Positions 12,859 to 20,460 of a stretch of 31,248 bases of DNA are shown piece by piece; position 1 is the stretch's first letter, and each line of letters starts with the position of its first letter. Source of the DNA: an uncultured Eubacteriales bacterium (GTDB lineage: Bacteria > Bacillota > Clostridia > Oscillospirales > CAG-272); the NCBI GenBank assembly GCA_934503195.1, contig CAKSVM010000035.1, positions 1 to 31,248 on the forward strand, given 5' to 3'. The translations under genes were made by a program, and so were the position numbers. The notes beneath the pieces are model-generated. The model was not told the origin of the DNA and did no database searches. It was given only the letters and a program-made list of their open reading frames with translations.

Positions 12859-15615
12859 TTGAAACGCTTCACGAAAAAACTCATAACGACGCTGCTTCTG
12901 GCGTCGCTTCTCACAACTTACGCGAAGGCGATCGACTTTGACGGACTCGGCACGGCCGACCGGATTGTCCGCTCCGACATCGGCGGCGGACTCGTTTACA
13001 CCGAGCTTGCGACCTCGGGCGACAGCGGCTCGCAGAAATCCTACATATTCGAGTACACGCCGGGCGAAGGAACGCTTCCGCTCGTCTCATATGAAAAGGT
13101 CTACGGCCGGAGCACGCTTTCCGAGCTTATAACCGACGACACGCTCGCCGCGATCAACGGCGATTTCTACAGTCTGCGCACCGGAGTCCCGATGGGAGTC
13201 ATGATAAACGGCGGAAGGCTTGTATCAAGCGACGACGACCCGGAAAATCCCCGCGCGGCGATCGGATTCACGGCCGACGGCGGCGTCATCATCGGAAAGC
13301 CGGAGATAAAGCTCGCAATTACCCGGCTTTCGACCGGTGAAACCGTTCAGGTCGAGCATTTCAACAAATATCCGTCGATGTGGGGCGCGTATCTGCTCGA
13401 CTCTGATTTCGGCGAAACAACGACCTCGACCGAGTCATCGACCGAGATAGTCATCCGGACGGATGGCTCGCTTTCGGTCGGAAAAAGCGTCGTCGGCGTA
13501 ATCGAGGAAATCCGGACGCAGACTCAGAACGGCGAAATCCCAAAGGGCTGCATGGTGCTGACCGTGACAGAGACGAGCGCGGCGTTCGGACGCTTCGCGG
13601 ATTTTTCGGTCGGAGACGAAATCGCGGTCTCGGTATCCGCGGCGGAAGGCTGGGAAAAGGTCGTGACGGCGATCGGCGGCGGCGATATAATTCTCAAAGA
13701 CGGCGTGATGCCGGAGGGGATAATCGACGAGGATCACGAGAAATACTCGAATCCGCGCACGGCGGTCGGCGTCCGGAAGGACGGAACCGTGATTTTCTAC
13801 GCGGTCGACGGACGCTCAAAATCGGGCAAGGGACTGACCGAGACCGGACTTTCGGCCGTCATGGCCGGACTCGGATGCGTTTCGGCGATAAATCTCGACG
13901 GCGGCGGCTCGACCTCGGTCATCGTAAAGAATTCATATTCCGGCGAGCAGGCTTACGTCAACACGCCGTCCGACGGGAAGCCGCGGACAATCGGAAACGC
14001 GCTTCTGCTCGTCCCCGAGAGCGAGAGCGACGGAATTCCGTACCGTCTCGTCTCGCCCGGAATCGGATCTGCGCTTCTCCGCGGAAGCAGTCTTGAGATC
14101 ACCGCGTGGGAGGTTGACCGCGCGTTCAGGATGACCGGAGAGGCTGAGAATATCGAAATCGCGCTTCCAGAGGACGCGGGAAGCACGGATGGGAATGTCT
14201 TCACGGCCGGAATGAAGCCGGGGCTCTTCACGCTCGGAATTTCCTCTGGAAAGCTTTCGGGAAACGCCTATGTGACTGTCACCGACAAGCTCGACTCGCT
14301 CGGACTTTTCCCGATCTATTCCCGCGCGCTTAAGGATTCCGACGCGACGCTCTCGATCGAAGCGGAATACCGCGGCGAGAGTCCGATCGCCGACGTGAAT
14401 TCCTTCTACTTCACGCTCGACGGAAAGCACATCGCCCCGAACCCGGAGGACTATCCCGACGCGATGATAATCTGCGAACTCGGATATCTAACAAAGGATC
14501 TCAGATTCGTCGCGTTTGACGGCGCGAAGGGCGAGGTTGAGGTCGGAATCTGGTTTGACGAACACGTGTCGTTTGTAAAAATCCGGGTCGGCGAAGGCGA
14601 CGAGGAGATTCCGTTTGATCTGATAACCTCCGAAACCGTCTCGCTTTTCGAGACCTCGCCGGGCTATCGCTCGGATTCCGCGCTCGGGATCCTCTATACA
14701 TACGACGAAGAAAAAACGCCATCGCTCCTTACTGACAAGAAGGCGGCGGTCGGCGCAAAGAGCATCAGTCTCTGGCTTGACAAAGTCCCCGGCTCGCCCT
14801 ACTGCGTCGTCACCGGGAATGACGGGAAAAGTCAGAAGCTTTCATATAAGGTCACGAAGGACTATTCGCGTCAGCTCGGATATGTCGAGGTCACGGCGGA
14901 GATTCCGGAAAAGCTCGCGGCCGGAACGCTTACGATATCGACACTTCTCGGCTTTTCGTCCGACTCCGACGAGATCATTAAAATCGGCGGCGCGCGGATA
15001 AGCTACGGAGACAAGGAAATCCCGGCGATTTCGGGTCTTGACGGACATTTCGCGAAGGACGCGATCCTGCGTCTCTACGAAATGGGCGTGATCCAGAATT
15101 ACGACTGCGTCGCAAAGGACGGTGAGATCTTCTACTCGCCCGACGAGAATCTGACGCGCGGTGAGTTCGCGAAGCTCCTCTCGCTCTGGCTCGGACTCGA
15201 CGCCTACGATTATCTCGAAGGCGAGAGCTTTGAAGCCGGAACGCCCGAGGACAAGCTTCCCTACATCCGCGCGGTCATCGCGGCGGGATTCATGAGCGGT
15301 GTCGGAACCGAAAACGGCGTCACGGTTTTCAGAGCGAACGACACGATAACAAGGCAGGAGGTCTGCAAGGTCCTCGGCGGAATCATTTCCGCGACCGATT
15401 CCGGCGCGGATGACGGAAATTCCGCGAAAACCGCTTTCACCGACGAAAAGTCGATCGCCGACTGGGCGAAGGAAGGCGTTTCACGCTGCGCCGCGGCGGG
15501 AATAATCAGCGGCTACGAGGACAGGACTATCCGCCCCGGAAAGGCCGTCACGCGCGGTGAACTCGCGGTGATGCTTGAACGATCCGATAAATTCATGGAA
15601 TCCCTCGGCAAATGA
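12859..15615 (+). CDS. Exported phosphodiester-glycosidase (NAGPA) protein with SLH domains
   Basis: This 918-residue protein starts at a TTG five bases after GGAGGG. A signal peptide (KKLITTLLLASLLTTYAKA) exports it. Residues about 80-385 resemble the phosphodiester glycosidase/NAGPA domain (DUF2233): AAINGDFYSLRTGVPMGVMI, RTAVGVRKDGTVIFYAVDGR and AINLDGGGSTSVIV near residue 344. The middle is beta-rich. Residues about 725-915 hold three SLH repeats (for example AVTRGELAVMLERSD at the end), which fix proteins to secondary cell-wall polymers. It probably cleaves sugar-phosphodiester links in wall or exopolysaccharide while held on the surface. It may be cotranscribed with the SGNH genes; a terminator follows. 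Confidence 0.88.
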   Translation: MKRFTKKLITTLLLASLLTTYAKAIDFDGLGTADRIVRSDIGGGLVYTELATSGDSGSQKSYIFEYTPGEGTLPLVSYEKVYGRSTLSELITDDTLAAINGDFYSLRTGVPMGVMINGGRLVSSDDDPENPRAAIGFTADGGVIIGKPEIKLAITRLSTGETVQVEHFNKYPSMWGAYLLDSDFGETTTSTESSTEIVIRTDGSLSVGKSVVGVIEEIRTQTQNGEIPKGCMVLTVTETSAAFGRFADFSVGDEIAVSVSAAEGWEKVVTAIGGGDIILKDGVMPEGIIDEDHEKYSNPRTAVGVRKDGTVIFYAVDGRSKSGKGLTETGLSAVMAGLGCVSAINLDGGGSTSVIVKNSYSGEQAYVNTPSDGKPRTIGNALLLVPESESDGIPYRLVSPGIGSALLRGSSLEITAWEVDRAFRMTGEAENIEIALPEDAGSTDGNVFTAGMKPGLFTLGISSGKLSGNAYVTVTDKLDSLGLFPIYSRALKDSDATLSIEAEYRGESPIADVNSFYFTLDGKHIAPNPEDYPDAMIICELGYLTKDLRFVAFDGAKGEVEVGIWFDEHVSFVKIRVGEGDEEIPFDLITSETVSLFETSPGYRSDSALGILYTYDEEKTPSLLTDKKAAVGAKSISLWLDKVPGSPYCVVTGNDGKSQKLSYKVTKDYSRQLGYVEVTAEIPEKLAAGTLTISTLLGFSSDSDEIIKIGGARISYGDKEIPAISGLDGHFAKDAILRLYEMGVIQNYDCVAKDGEIFYSPDENLTRGEFAKLLSLWLGLDAYDYLEGESFEAGTPEDKLPYIRAVIAAGFMSGVGTENGVTVFRANDTITRQEVCKVLGGIISATDSGADDGNSAKTAFTDEKSIADWAKEGVSRCAAAGIISGYEDRTIRPGKAVTRGELAVMLERSDKFMESLGK

Positions 15616-15622
15616 CAAATAT

Positions 15623-15650
15623 GGGGACGGCGTCCTTCGCCGTCCCCTTT
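15623..15650 (+). terminator. Terminator after the SLH protein gene
   Basis: GGGGACGGCG (15623-15632) pairs perfectly with CGCCGTCCCC (15638-15647) around a five-base loop. A short TTT follows on the plus strand. Confidence 0.75.
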
Positions 15651-15656
15651 GACACA

Positions 15657-15693
15657 CCAAAAACGGAGCCGTCGCTTTCGCGACGGCTCCGTT
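15657..15693 (-). terminator. Terminator after the P-type ATPase gene
   Basis: A perfect 14-bp stem (15662-15675 with 15680-15693) has the loop TTTC (GAAA on the minus strand). On the minus strand it is followed by TTTGG and it lies six bases past the mgtA stop codon. Confidence 0.8.
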
Positions 15694-15698
15694 AAATT

Positions 15699-18386
15699 TT
15701 ATAAAAGCTCTCCGTTAACCTTCACGTAAATGCCCTTGACAATCGTCGCCAGCACCATGTACCCGACGACAATCGCGACAAGCCACGCGAAATAGATTTC
15801 CGGAAGCGGGGAAAGTCCGAGCGGGGAGGCGATCGGCGTGAACGGAATCACCGTCACAACCGCGATTCCGAGGAAGGTCAGAAGCATCACCGGAAGCGAC
15901 GCGCGGCTTCTTACGAACGGAAGCTTCGGCGTTCTTATCATGTGAATGACCAGCGTCTGGCTCCACATTGACTCGACAAACCATCCCGTCTGGAACACCG
16001 CCGCGTAGAGATCCCTTGCCGCCGGATCGGTCAGCTTGTGATACAATGCCCCGCCCGTGAAGATCGGGCAGACCACGAAATACATCAGAAGATAGGTCGC
16101 GATATCGAACACCGAGCTTACCGGACCGATCGTAAGCATGAAGCGGCTGATGTTCGACGCGTCCCACTTGCGCGGAACCCTGAGGAATTCCGCGTCCACG
16201 TTGTCCCACGGAATCGCCGTGCAGGAGATGTCGTAGATCAGATTCAGAAGAATCAGATGAATCGACTCCATCGGCAGGAATGGCAGAAAAGCCGACGCCG
16301 ACAGCACCGACAGCATATTTCCGAAGTTCGACGACGCGGTCAGCTTGATATACTTGATCATGTTCGCGTAGGTTTTGCGTCCCTCGATCACGCCCTTTTC
16401 AAGGACGGTCAGATCCTTTTCGAGCAGGACGACCGACGCCGATTCCTTCGCGATATCGACCGCCGTGTCGACCGAGATTCCGACGTCAGCCGCCTTCATC
16501 GCCGCCGCGTCGTTGATTCCGTCGCCCATGTATCCGACGCTGTGTCCGTGGTCGCGCAGAACCGAAACAATACGCGCCTTCTGTGCCGGAGAGAGCTTCG
16601 CGAAGACGGTTATCTCCTCGGCAAGCTCGCCGAGTCTCAGATCGTCGATCGAATCAATCTCCGAGCCGAGCAGGATTCTGTCGGCGTCAAGACCGACTTT
16701 GCGGCAGATCGCGCAGGTGACCTTTTCGTTGTCTCCGGTGAGCACCTTCACATTGACGCCATAGCTCGCCAGAGCCCTGATAGCGTCCTCGGTCGTCTCC
16801 TTGGGAGGATCGAGGAAGGCGAGGAAGCCGATCAGCACCATGTCGCGCTCGTCGGCAACCGAAAAGCTCCCGATCGGCGAGGGATTCGTCTTCTGAGCGA
16901 CCGCTATGACGCGCATTCCCTTCTCGTTCAGCTCGTCCGAACGGCGGAGGACATAGCGTCTGACCTCGTCGGTTATCGGCTTTATCTGACCTTTTGTCTC
17001 GGCGTAGGCGCAGCAGGCGAGCATTTCCTCTACCGCGCCCTTGGTGACAAGCTGAGTCTTTCCGTCGGGGCTTTTCACAACGACGCTCATTCTGCGGCGT
17101 TCGAAATCGAAGGGGATCTCGTCGACCTTTGAGTATCTCCTCACAAGCTCGGACGAGCCGAGTTCGTTCTGACGGTCGATGACCGCGAGGTCGATGAGAT
17201 TCTTAAGTCCGGTCTGGAAATAGCTGTTTAGGAAAGCGTGGCGCAGAACGCGGTCGTCCTCCTCGCCGTCTACGTTGAGATGATACTCAAGCACGACCTT
17301 GTCCTTTGTCAGCGTTCCGGTCTTATCGGTGCAGAGGATATCCATCGAGCCAAGATTCTGAATCGAGCTTAAATCCTTTATAATTACCTTGTGCTTGCTC
17401 ATCGCGGTCGCGCCCTTGGCAAGCGAGGTTGTGACGATCATCGGGAGCATTTCGGGAGTCAGGCCGACCGCGATCGAGATCGCGAAGAGGAGAGCCTTCG
17501 TCCAGTCGCCCTTCGTGAATCCGTTGACGAAAAGCACGACCGGGACCATTATCAGCATGAATCTGATAAGCACCCACGAGACCGAGTTGACGCCCTTTTC
17601 AAAGGTCGTCTTCGGCGGCTTCACGTCGAGAGCCTTCGCGGCGGCTCCGAGCATCGTCTCGTTTCCGACCGTGATGACGACTCCGCGCGCGCTTCCGCTG
17701 ACGACGCTGCTCCCCATGAAGACGAGATTCGGCGTGTCGGTCAGCGAATATCTGCGGTTAGGCGACCAGCCGAGCTTTTCGACCGGCTCGCTTTCTCCGG
17801 TGAGAGCCGCCTGACTGACGAAGAGATCCTTCGCGTCGAGAATCCGCATATCGGCGGGGATCATGTCTCCGGCCGAGAGAAGGACGATATCGCCGACCGC
17901 GAGATCCTCCATCAGGATCTCCTGACGCCTGCCCTCTCTGATTACGGTGGCGGTCGTGTGGATCATCCCGGTGAGCTTGTCCGCGACATTGCCGCTCCGC
18001 GTCTCCTGAATGAAGCGGAGAACGCCCGAGATCATGACCATCGTAGTGATGATTATGACCGTCGCGAAGCTCTTGTCCTCCGGCTCAGCGAGGATTATAT
18101 CGGTCACAACCGAAATCCCGGCGAGAATCGCGAGAACTACCGTGAAGGGATTCACAAAGGCCGAGACAAGCCTTTTGAAAACCGGATTCCTCTTTCCGAC
18201 CGTGATGACATTGCGGCCAAACTCGTCAATCGACTTTTCGACAGCCTCCGCGTCAAGTCCGTTGTCACCCGACTTGTATCCGTCAAGCAGTTCATCCTCG
18301 GGATAGAGCGACGCTCTGATGAGTCTCTCGTTTACAGCCGCCGCCTCTTTAGTCGCGGAGAATTTTTTTACATTTACCTTGTTCAT
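15699..18386 (-). CDS. mgtA: Magnesium-translocating P-type ATPase MgtA
   Basis: This 895-residue P3-type ATPase imports Mg2+ (possibly Ni2+ or Co2+) at the cost of ATP. It has the actuator motif LTGESEPVEKLG, phosphorylation motif DKTGTLT with Asp354, nucleotide-binding KGAVEEML and hinge GDGINDAAAMKAADVGI. About ten membrane segments lie in the usual places (two before and two after the actuator, the rest at the C-terminus). The length matches MgtA/MgtB. The ATG follows GGAGG by nine bases. In other bacteria mgtA is switched by leader RNA according to Mg2+; here a leader of about 540 nt with two small ORFs and a terminator separates the promoter from the gene. Confidence 0.95.
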   Translation of the reverse strand: MNKVNVKKFSATKEAAAVNERLIRASLYPEDELLDGYKSGDNGLDAEAVEKSIDEFGRNVITVGKRNPVFKRLVSAFVNPFTVVLAILAGISVVTDIILAEPEDKSFATVIIITTMVMISGVLRFIQETRSGNVADKLTGMIHTTATVIREGRRQEILMEDLAVGDIVLLSAGDMIPADMRILDAKDLFVSQAALTGESEPVEKLGWSPNRRYSLTDTPNLVFMGSSVVSGSARGVVITVGNETMLGAAAKALDVKPPKTTFEKGVNSVSWVLIRFMLIMVPVVLFVNGFTKGDWTKALLFAISIAVGLTPEMLPMIVTTSLAKGATAMSKHKVIIKDLSSIQNLGSMDILCTDKTGTLTKDKVVLEYHLNVDGEEDDRVLRHAFLNSYFQTGLKNLIDLAVIDRQNELGSSELVRRYSKVDEIPFDFERRRMSVVVKSPDGKTQLVTKGAVEEMLACCAYAETKGQIKPITDEVRRYVLRRSDELNEKGMRVIAVAQKTNPSPIGSFSVADERDMVLIGFLAFLDPPKETTEDAIRALASYGVNVKVLTGDNEKVTCAICRKVGLDADRILLGSEIDSIDDLRLGELAEEITVFAKLSPAQKARIVSVLRDHGHSVGYMGDGINDAAAMKAADVGISVDTAVDIAKESASVVLLEKDLTVLEKGVIEGRKTYANMIKYIKLTASSNFGNMLSVLSASAFLPFLPMESIHLILLNLIYDISCTAIPWDNVDAEFLRVPRKWDASNISRFMLTIGPVSSVFDIATYLLMYFVVCPIFTGGALYHKLTDPAARDLYAAVFQTGWFVESMWSQTLVIHMIRTPKLPFVRSRASLPVMLLTFLGIAVVTVIPFTPIASPLGLSPLPEIYFAWLVAIVVGYMVLATIVKGIYVKVNGELL

Positions 18387-18472
18387 TTTTCCGTACCTCC
18401 GAAAGATAGTATTTTACGCGGGTCAAAAACCTCGCGTTCGGAAGTGTACGGCGCGATGACAGAACCGTTTGC

Positions 18473-18494
18473 CGCGGAAGCTCAGCTTTCCGCG
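18473..18494 (-). repeat. Hairpin at the end of the second mgtA-leader ORF
   Basis: CGCGGAA (18473-18479) pairs with TTCCGCG (18488-18494) around an eight-base loop. The stop codon of the 52-codon leader ORF (18484-18482) lies in the loop, so a terminating ribosome would open this structure. Confidence 0.65.
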
Positions 18495-18640
18495 CGATAT
18501 GGCAAGACGACGGGCACGGTAAAGCCAATCGTCTCATATATGAGGAAACGCTGATTTATCGCTTTTATCAGATTCTCCATAAAGGCAGGTTCCGTCCGCC
18601 CTCGCGGGGTACTCGCGCCGCCGCCGCTTCCTGTGTCCAT
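18482..18640 (-). CDS. 52-residue small ORF in the mgtA leader
   Basis: This small ORF begins at an ATG (18640) eight bases after GAGG and starts MDTGSGGGASTPRGRTEP. It continues with an amphipathic part, MENLIKAINQRFLIYETIG, and ends with FTVPVVLPYRAES. The last third is rather hydrophobic. I do not recognise it. It lies downstream of the leader terminator and 95 bases before mgtA, so it would be made only when mgtA is transcribed. It could be a leader peptide, like mgtL in Salmonella in position only, or a small protein acting on MgtA. Some related readings extend upstream to 18685, but they lack an RBS. Confidence 0.5.
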   Translation of the reverse strand: MDTGSGGGASTPRGRTEPAFMENLIKAINQRFLIYETIGFTVPVVLPYRAES

Positions 18641-18683
18641 CAATCTCACCTCACAAAAATCAGAATTTTTCTCGAAAAAGGGC

Positions 18684-18721
18684 ATAAAAAATCCACCGCC
18701 GCGAAAAACGCAAAACGGTGG
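18684..18721 (-). terminator. Intrinsic terminator within the mgtA leader
   Basis: On the minus strand CCACCG (18721-18716) pairs with CGGTGG (18698-18693), with an inner GCG/CGC pair and a T-rich loop, followed by ATTTTTTA. It lies between the first and second leader ORFs and about 300 bases before mgtA, where it could act as an attenuator. Confidence 0.7.
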
Positions 18722-18759
18722 AAGAAATTCAGAAAATAAAGTCTTTGAACGCGCAAAAA

Positions 18760-18870
18760 TCAGCGCGCAGACAGACCTCCGGTACGCGCAAAAATCCCGC
18801 TTTTGATATGCGTACCGAATTTTCTGTTCATCGTTTTGCGTGAAACAAAGCTACTTCGACCGTGATCCAT
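18760..18870 (-). CDS. 36-residue small ORF at the head of the mgtA leader
   Basis: The first ORF after the mgtA promoter starts at an ATG (18870) nine bases after AAGGAAGG. It encodes MDHGRSSFVSRKTMNRKF, then GTHIKSGIFARTGGLSAR, a strongly basic peptide of unknown family. A perfect 8-bp hairpin (18780-18787 with 18810-18817) lies inside it. Its stop codon (18762-18760) lies at the loop of a second hairpin (18750-18754 with 18763-18767), just ahead of the leader terminator. The placement suggests a leader peptide whose translation decides which hairpins form. The coding claim rests on RBS and position only. Confidence 0.5.
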   Translation of the reverse strand: MDHGRSSFVSRKTMNRKFGTHIKSGIFARTGGLSAR

Positions 18871-18932
18871 CAGTACGCACCTTCCTTTCGGGAATAAACT
18901 GCGGAAATAATCCGCACCCTTTTTCTATATTT

Positions 18933-18961
18933 ATTATACCACTTTGTGACTCTTTTGTCAA
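18933..18961 (-). promoter_or_regulatory. Sigma-A promoter of mgtA
   Basis: Minus strand TTGACA (18961-18956), 17-base spacer, TATAAT (18938-18933) with TGG before the -10. A small hairpin (18900-18905 with 18911-18916) begins the transcript, followed by the RBS of the first leader ORF. Confidence 0.85.
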
Positions 18962-18987
18962 GTCGTAAAAATGTAAATTCGCCGTGC

Positions 18988-19020
18988 GGAAAAGTAATTT
19001 TTTCGTTACCGAAAAGTTAC
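18988..19020 (-). terminator. Probable terminator of the cotJ operon
   Basis: On the minus strand GTAACTTTTCG (19020-19010) pairs imperfectly with CGAAAAAATTAC (19005-18994) around a GTAA tetraloop, followed by TTTTCC. It lies about 33 bases past the cotJC stop and before the mgtA promoter. Confidence 0.5.
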
Positions 19021-19052
19021 CGTACCGCGAAAGAATCGCGGCACGGATTTTA

Positions 19053-19658
19053 TTACCTCCGTCCCTTGTCGTACGCCGGGTTGATCGCGAAGAAATTCTT
19101 CGAGTCAAGCTGATCCTGAACGTGGCGCAGACATTCGCCGAACCGCTGATAGTGTACAATCTCGCGGGCGCGCAGGAACCTTATCGCGTCGGTCACGTCC
19201 GGATCGTCCGAGAAGCGGAGAATGTTGTCGTAGGTCGTCTTGGCCTTCATTTCGGCCGCCAGATCCTCGTGCAGATCAACGACCGGATCGCCCTTGACCT
19301 GAAGCGCGGCCGCCGAGAACGGCACGCCCGACGCCGCCTGCGGATAAACTCCGGTCGTGTGATCGACAAAGTAGGTGTCAAAGCCCTGCTTCACGATCTC
19401 CTCAGGCGAAAGTCCGCGGGTCAGCTGATAGACGATGCTTCCGATCATCTCAAGATGCCCGAGTTCCTCGGTTCCGATGTCGGTCAGAGCCGCCTTCACC
19501 TGCGCGTAGGGCATCGAGAACCGCTGGCTCAGATATCTGAGCGACGCGCCGAGTTCTCCGTCGGGTCCGCCGTACTGCGTGATGATGATCTTCGCGAGCT
19601 TCGGGTTCGGATTCTTGATCCTGACCGGATACTGTAGCTTTTTCTCATAGCTGAACAT
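19053..19658 (-). CDS. cotJC: Spore coat protein CotJC (manganese-catalase family)
   Basis: This 201-residue protein belongs to the manganese catalase family and is the catalytic member of CotJABC in the inner spore coat. The ligand-bearing helices are visible as TDIGTEELGHLEMIGSIV, EDLAAEMKAKTTYDNIL and REIVHYQRFGECL. It would remove hydrogen peroxide using a di-manganese centre. The N-terminal MFSYEKKLQYPV is typical of CotJC. It follows cotJB by three bases as the last gene of the operon. Its size matches the B. subtilis protein. Confidence 0.94.
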   Translation of the reverse strand: MFSYEKKLQYPVRIKNPNPKLAKIIITQYGGPDGELGASLRYLSQRFSMPYAQVKAALTDIGTEELGHLEMIGSIVYQLTRGLSPEEIVKQGFDTYFVDHTTGVYPQAASGVPFSAAALQVKGDPVVDLHEDLAAEMKAKTTYDNILRFSDDPDVTDAIRFLRAREIVHYQRFGECLRHVQDQLDSKNFFAINPAYDKGRR

Positions 19659-19661
19659 TTC

Positions 19662-19934
19662 TCATCCCTCGCTTTCGTTCTTCATGGCCGGAAGATCGGT
19701 CATGTTCGCCTCGGCCTGCCATGGCCACGGATCGTCGACCCACGAGAAGTGAGCCGCGTTCTGATCGCCGGAGAGCGCGCCGCAGGCTCCGGCACAGGCG
19801 TCAAGCGTCGCGCAGACCTGTTTGTACGCCGCCAGCGCCTTCGCGTCGTCGGGATGGGTGTCAAGATAGAGCCGGAGTTCCCACGCCATGAATGGGAGCG
19901 TCCATTTGTCGGGATTCTGTTTGTTATTGTACAT
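19662..19934 (-). CDS. cotJB: Spore coat protein CotJB
   Basis: This 90-residue protein is CotJB by position and sequence: FMAWELRLYLDTHPDDAKALAAYKQ and the C-terminal WVDDPWPWQAEANM are the family's conserved parts. It is required with CotJA and CotJC for their assembly into the coat; no enzymatic role is known. Its start overlaps cotJA by 11 bases, with the RBS GGAGG lying in the last cotJA codons. Confidence 0.92.
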   Translation of the reverse strand: MYNNKQNPDKWTLPFMAWELRLYLDTHPDDAKALAAYKQVCATLDACAGACGALSGDQNAAHFSWVDDPWPWQAEANMTDLPAMKNESEG

Positions 19935-20130
19935 TTCGTCCTCCGTTCATCAGCGTGCGCCCTTCAAACGGCTTGTCGAGCTCGGGGAAAAGCGTTCCCT
20001 GCCGTAACGCCGTCTCGGGCGGATACATGAGTTCAAGCTCCTGCCACGGCACATAGGCCATCGCCGGAGGAAATCCCTCGGGCAGCCGCAGCTCGGAAAA
20101 ACGGATCGTTTCCATATTCGGCAAATCCAT
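19924..20130 (-). CDS. cotJA: Spore coat protein CotJA
   Basis: This 68-residue protein matches CotJA: PPAMAYVPWQELELMYPPETALRQGTLFPELDKPFEG is the conserved body with the proline- and aromatic-rich character of the family. It works with CotJC in the spore coat. The ATG at 20130 is only three bases from GAGG, a rather close spacing; a later ATG at 20115 lacks an RBS. It is the first gene of the operon, after a 110-base structured leader. Confidence 0.9.
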   Translation of the reverse strand: MDLPNMETIRFSELRLPEGFPPAMAYVPWQELELMYPPETALRQGTLFPELDKPFEGRTLMNGGRNVQ

Positions 20131-20154
20131 CAGCCTCTTTTCTGTTAATTCTGA

Positions 20155-20239
20155 ACCGGCACCGGGACACCTCCCGCAGATCGCATCTGCCCGGATACGG
20201 CAGAGCCGTTCCGGTAACGCCGTCCGGCGCCGTGCCGGT
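20155..20239 (-). ncRNA. Structured 5' leader of the cotJ operon, unassigned
   Basis: ACCGGCAC and GTGCCGGT (plus-strand arms 20155-20162 and 20232-20239) can close an 85-base region. Inside are the hairpins GCAGAT/ATCTGC and ACGGC/GCCGT and a CCGGG/CCCGG stem. I found no match by eye to a known riboswitch, including the Mn2+-sensing yybP-ykoY type one might expect before a manganese enzyme. It may be a regulatory RNA or just a stable leader. Confidence 0.4.
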
Positions 20240-20246
20240 CTGATGA

Positions 20247-20274
20247 CATTATATGGAGCGTAACCCCGGACGGT
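20247..20274 (-). promoter_or_regulatory. Candidate mother-cell promoter of cotJABC
   Basis: On the minus strand GCTGACCG (AC at 20274-20273), 17 bases, then CATATAATG (20255-20247). This nearly duplicates the arrangement before spoVFA and fits sigma-K (AC-N17-CATAnnnTA, last base differing) or, for the -10 alone, sigma-E. Confidence 0.55.
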
Positions 20275-20310
20275 CAGCGGTCAGCGTCTTTCGGAACTCC
20301 CGGAAACGGC

Positions 20311-20362
20311 AAAAAAGCGGCACTCCGCGCGTCCATTCGATAAGGAAATCGCGGAATGCCGC
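20311..20362 (-). terminator. Terminator of the lipoprotein gene
   Basis: On the minus strand a 13-pair stem (20362-20350 with 20329-20317, one U-G pair) is followed by TTTTTT (20316-20311). It lies about 100 bases past the stop codon and just before the cotJ promoter. The remaining sequence between 20363 and 20460 shows no gene I can support. Confidence 0.8.
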
Positions 20363-20460
20363 CGACAGAAAAATTATTCAAAATCCGGATCCGTTAAATC
20401 GCCTTTATGAATCGGCCGCCGGAACCCCTTCCCGGGATCTTTGATGAATTCCTCCACGTC

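Noticed and set aside
16038..17132. 364-residue plus-strand ORF opposite mgtA, and similar frames near 17391-18554
   Set aside because: These are antisense shadows of the P-type ATPase, with basic, low-complexity translations and no family motif.
18387..18926. M-box riboswitch before mgtA
   Set aside because: The M-box core GGTGAGGCTCC and its following conserved blocks were not found on the minus strand by eye.
20253..20444. 63-residue plus-strand ORF between cotJ and the lipoprotein gene
   Set aside because: It lies across the cotJ promoter and a terminator, lacks an RBS and has a random-looking basic composition.
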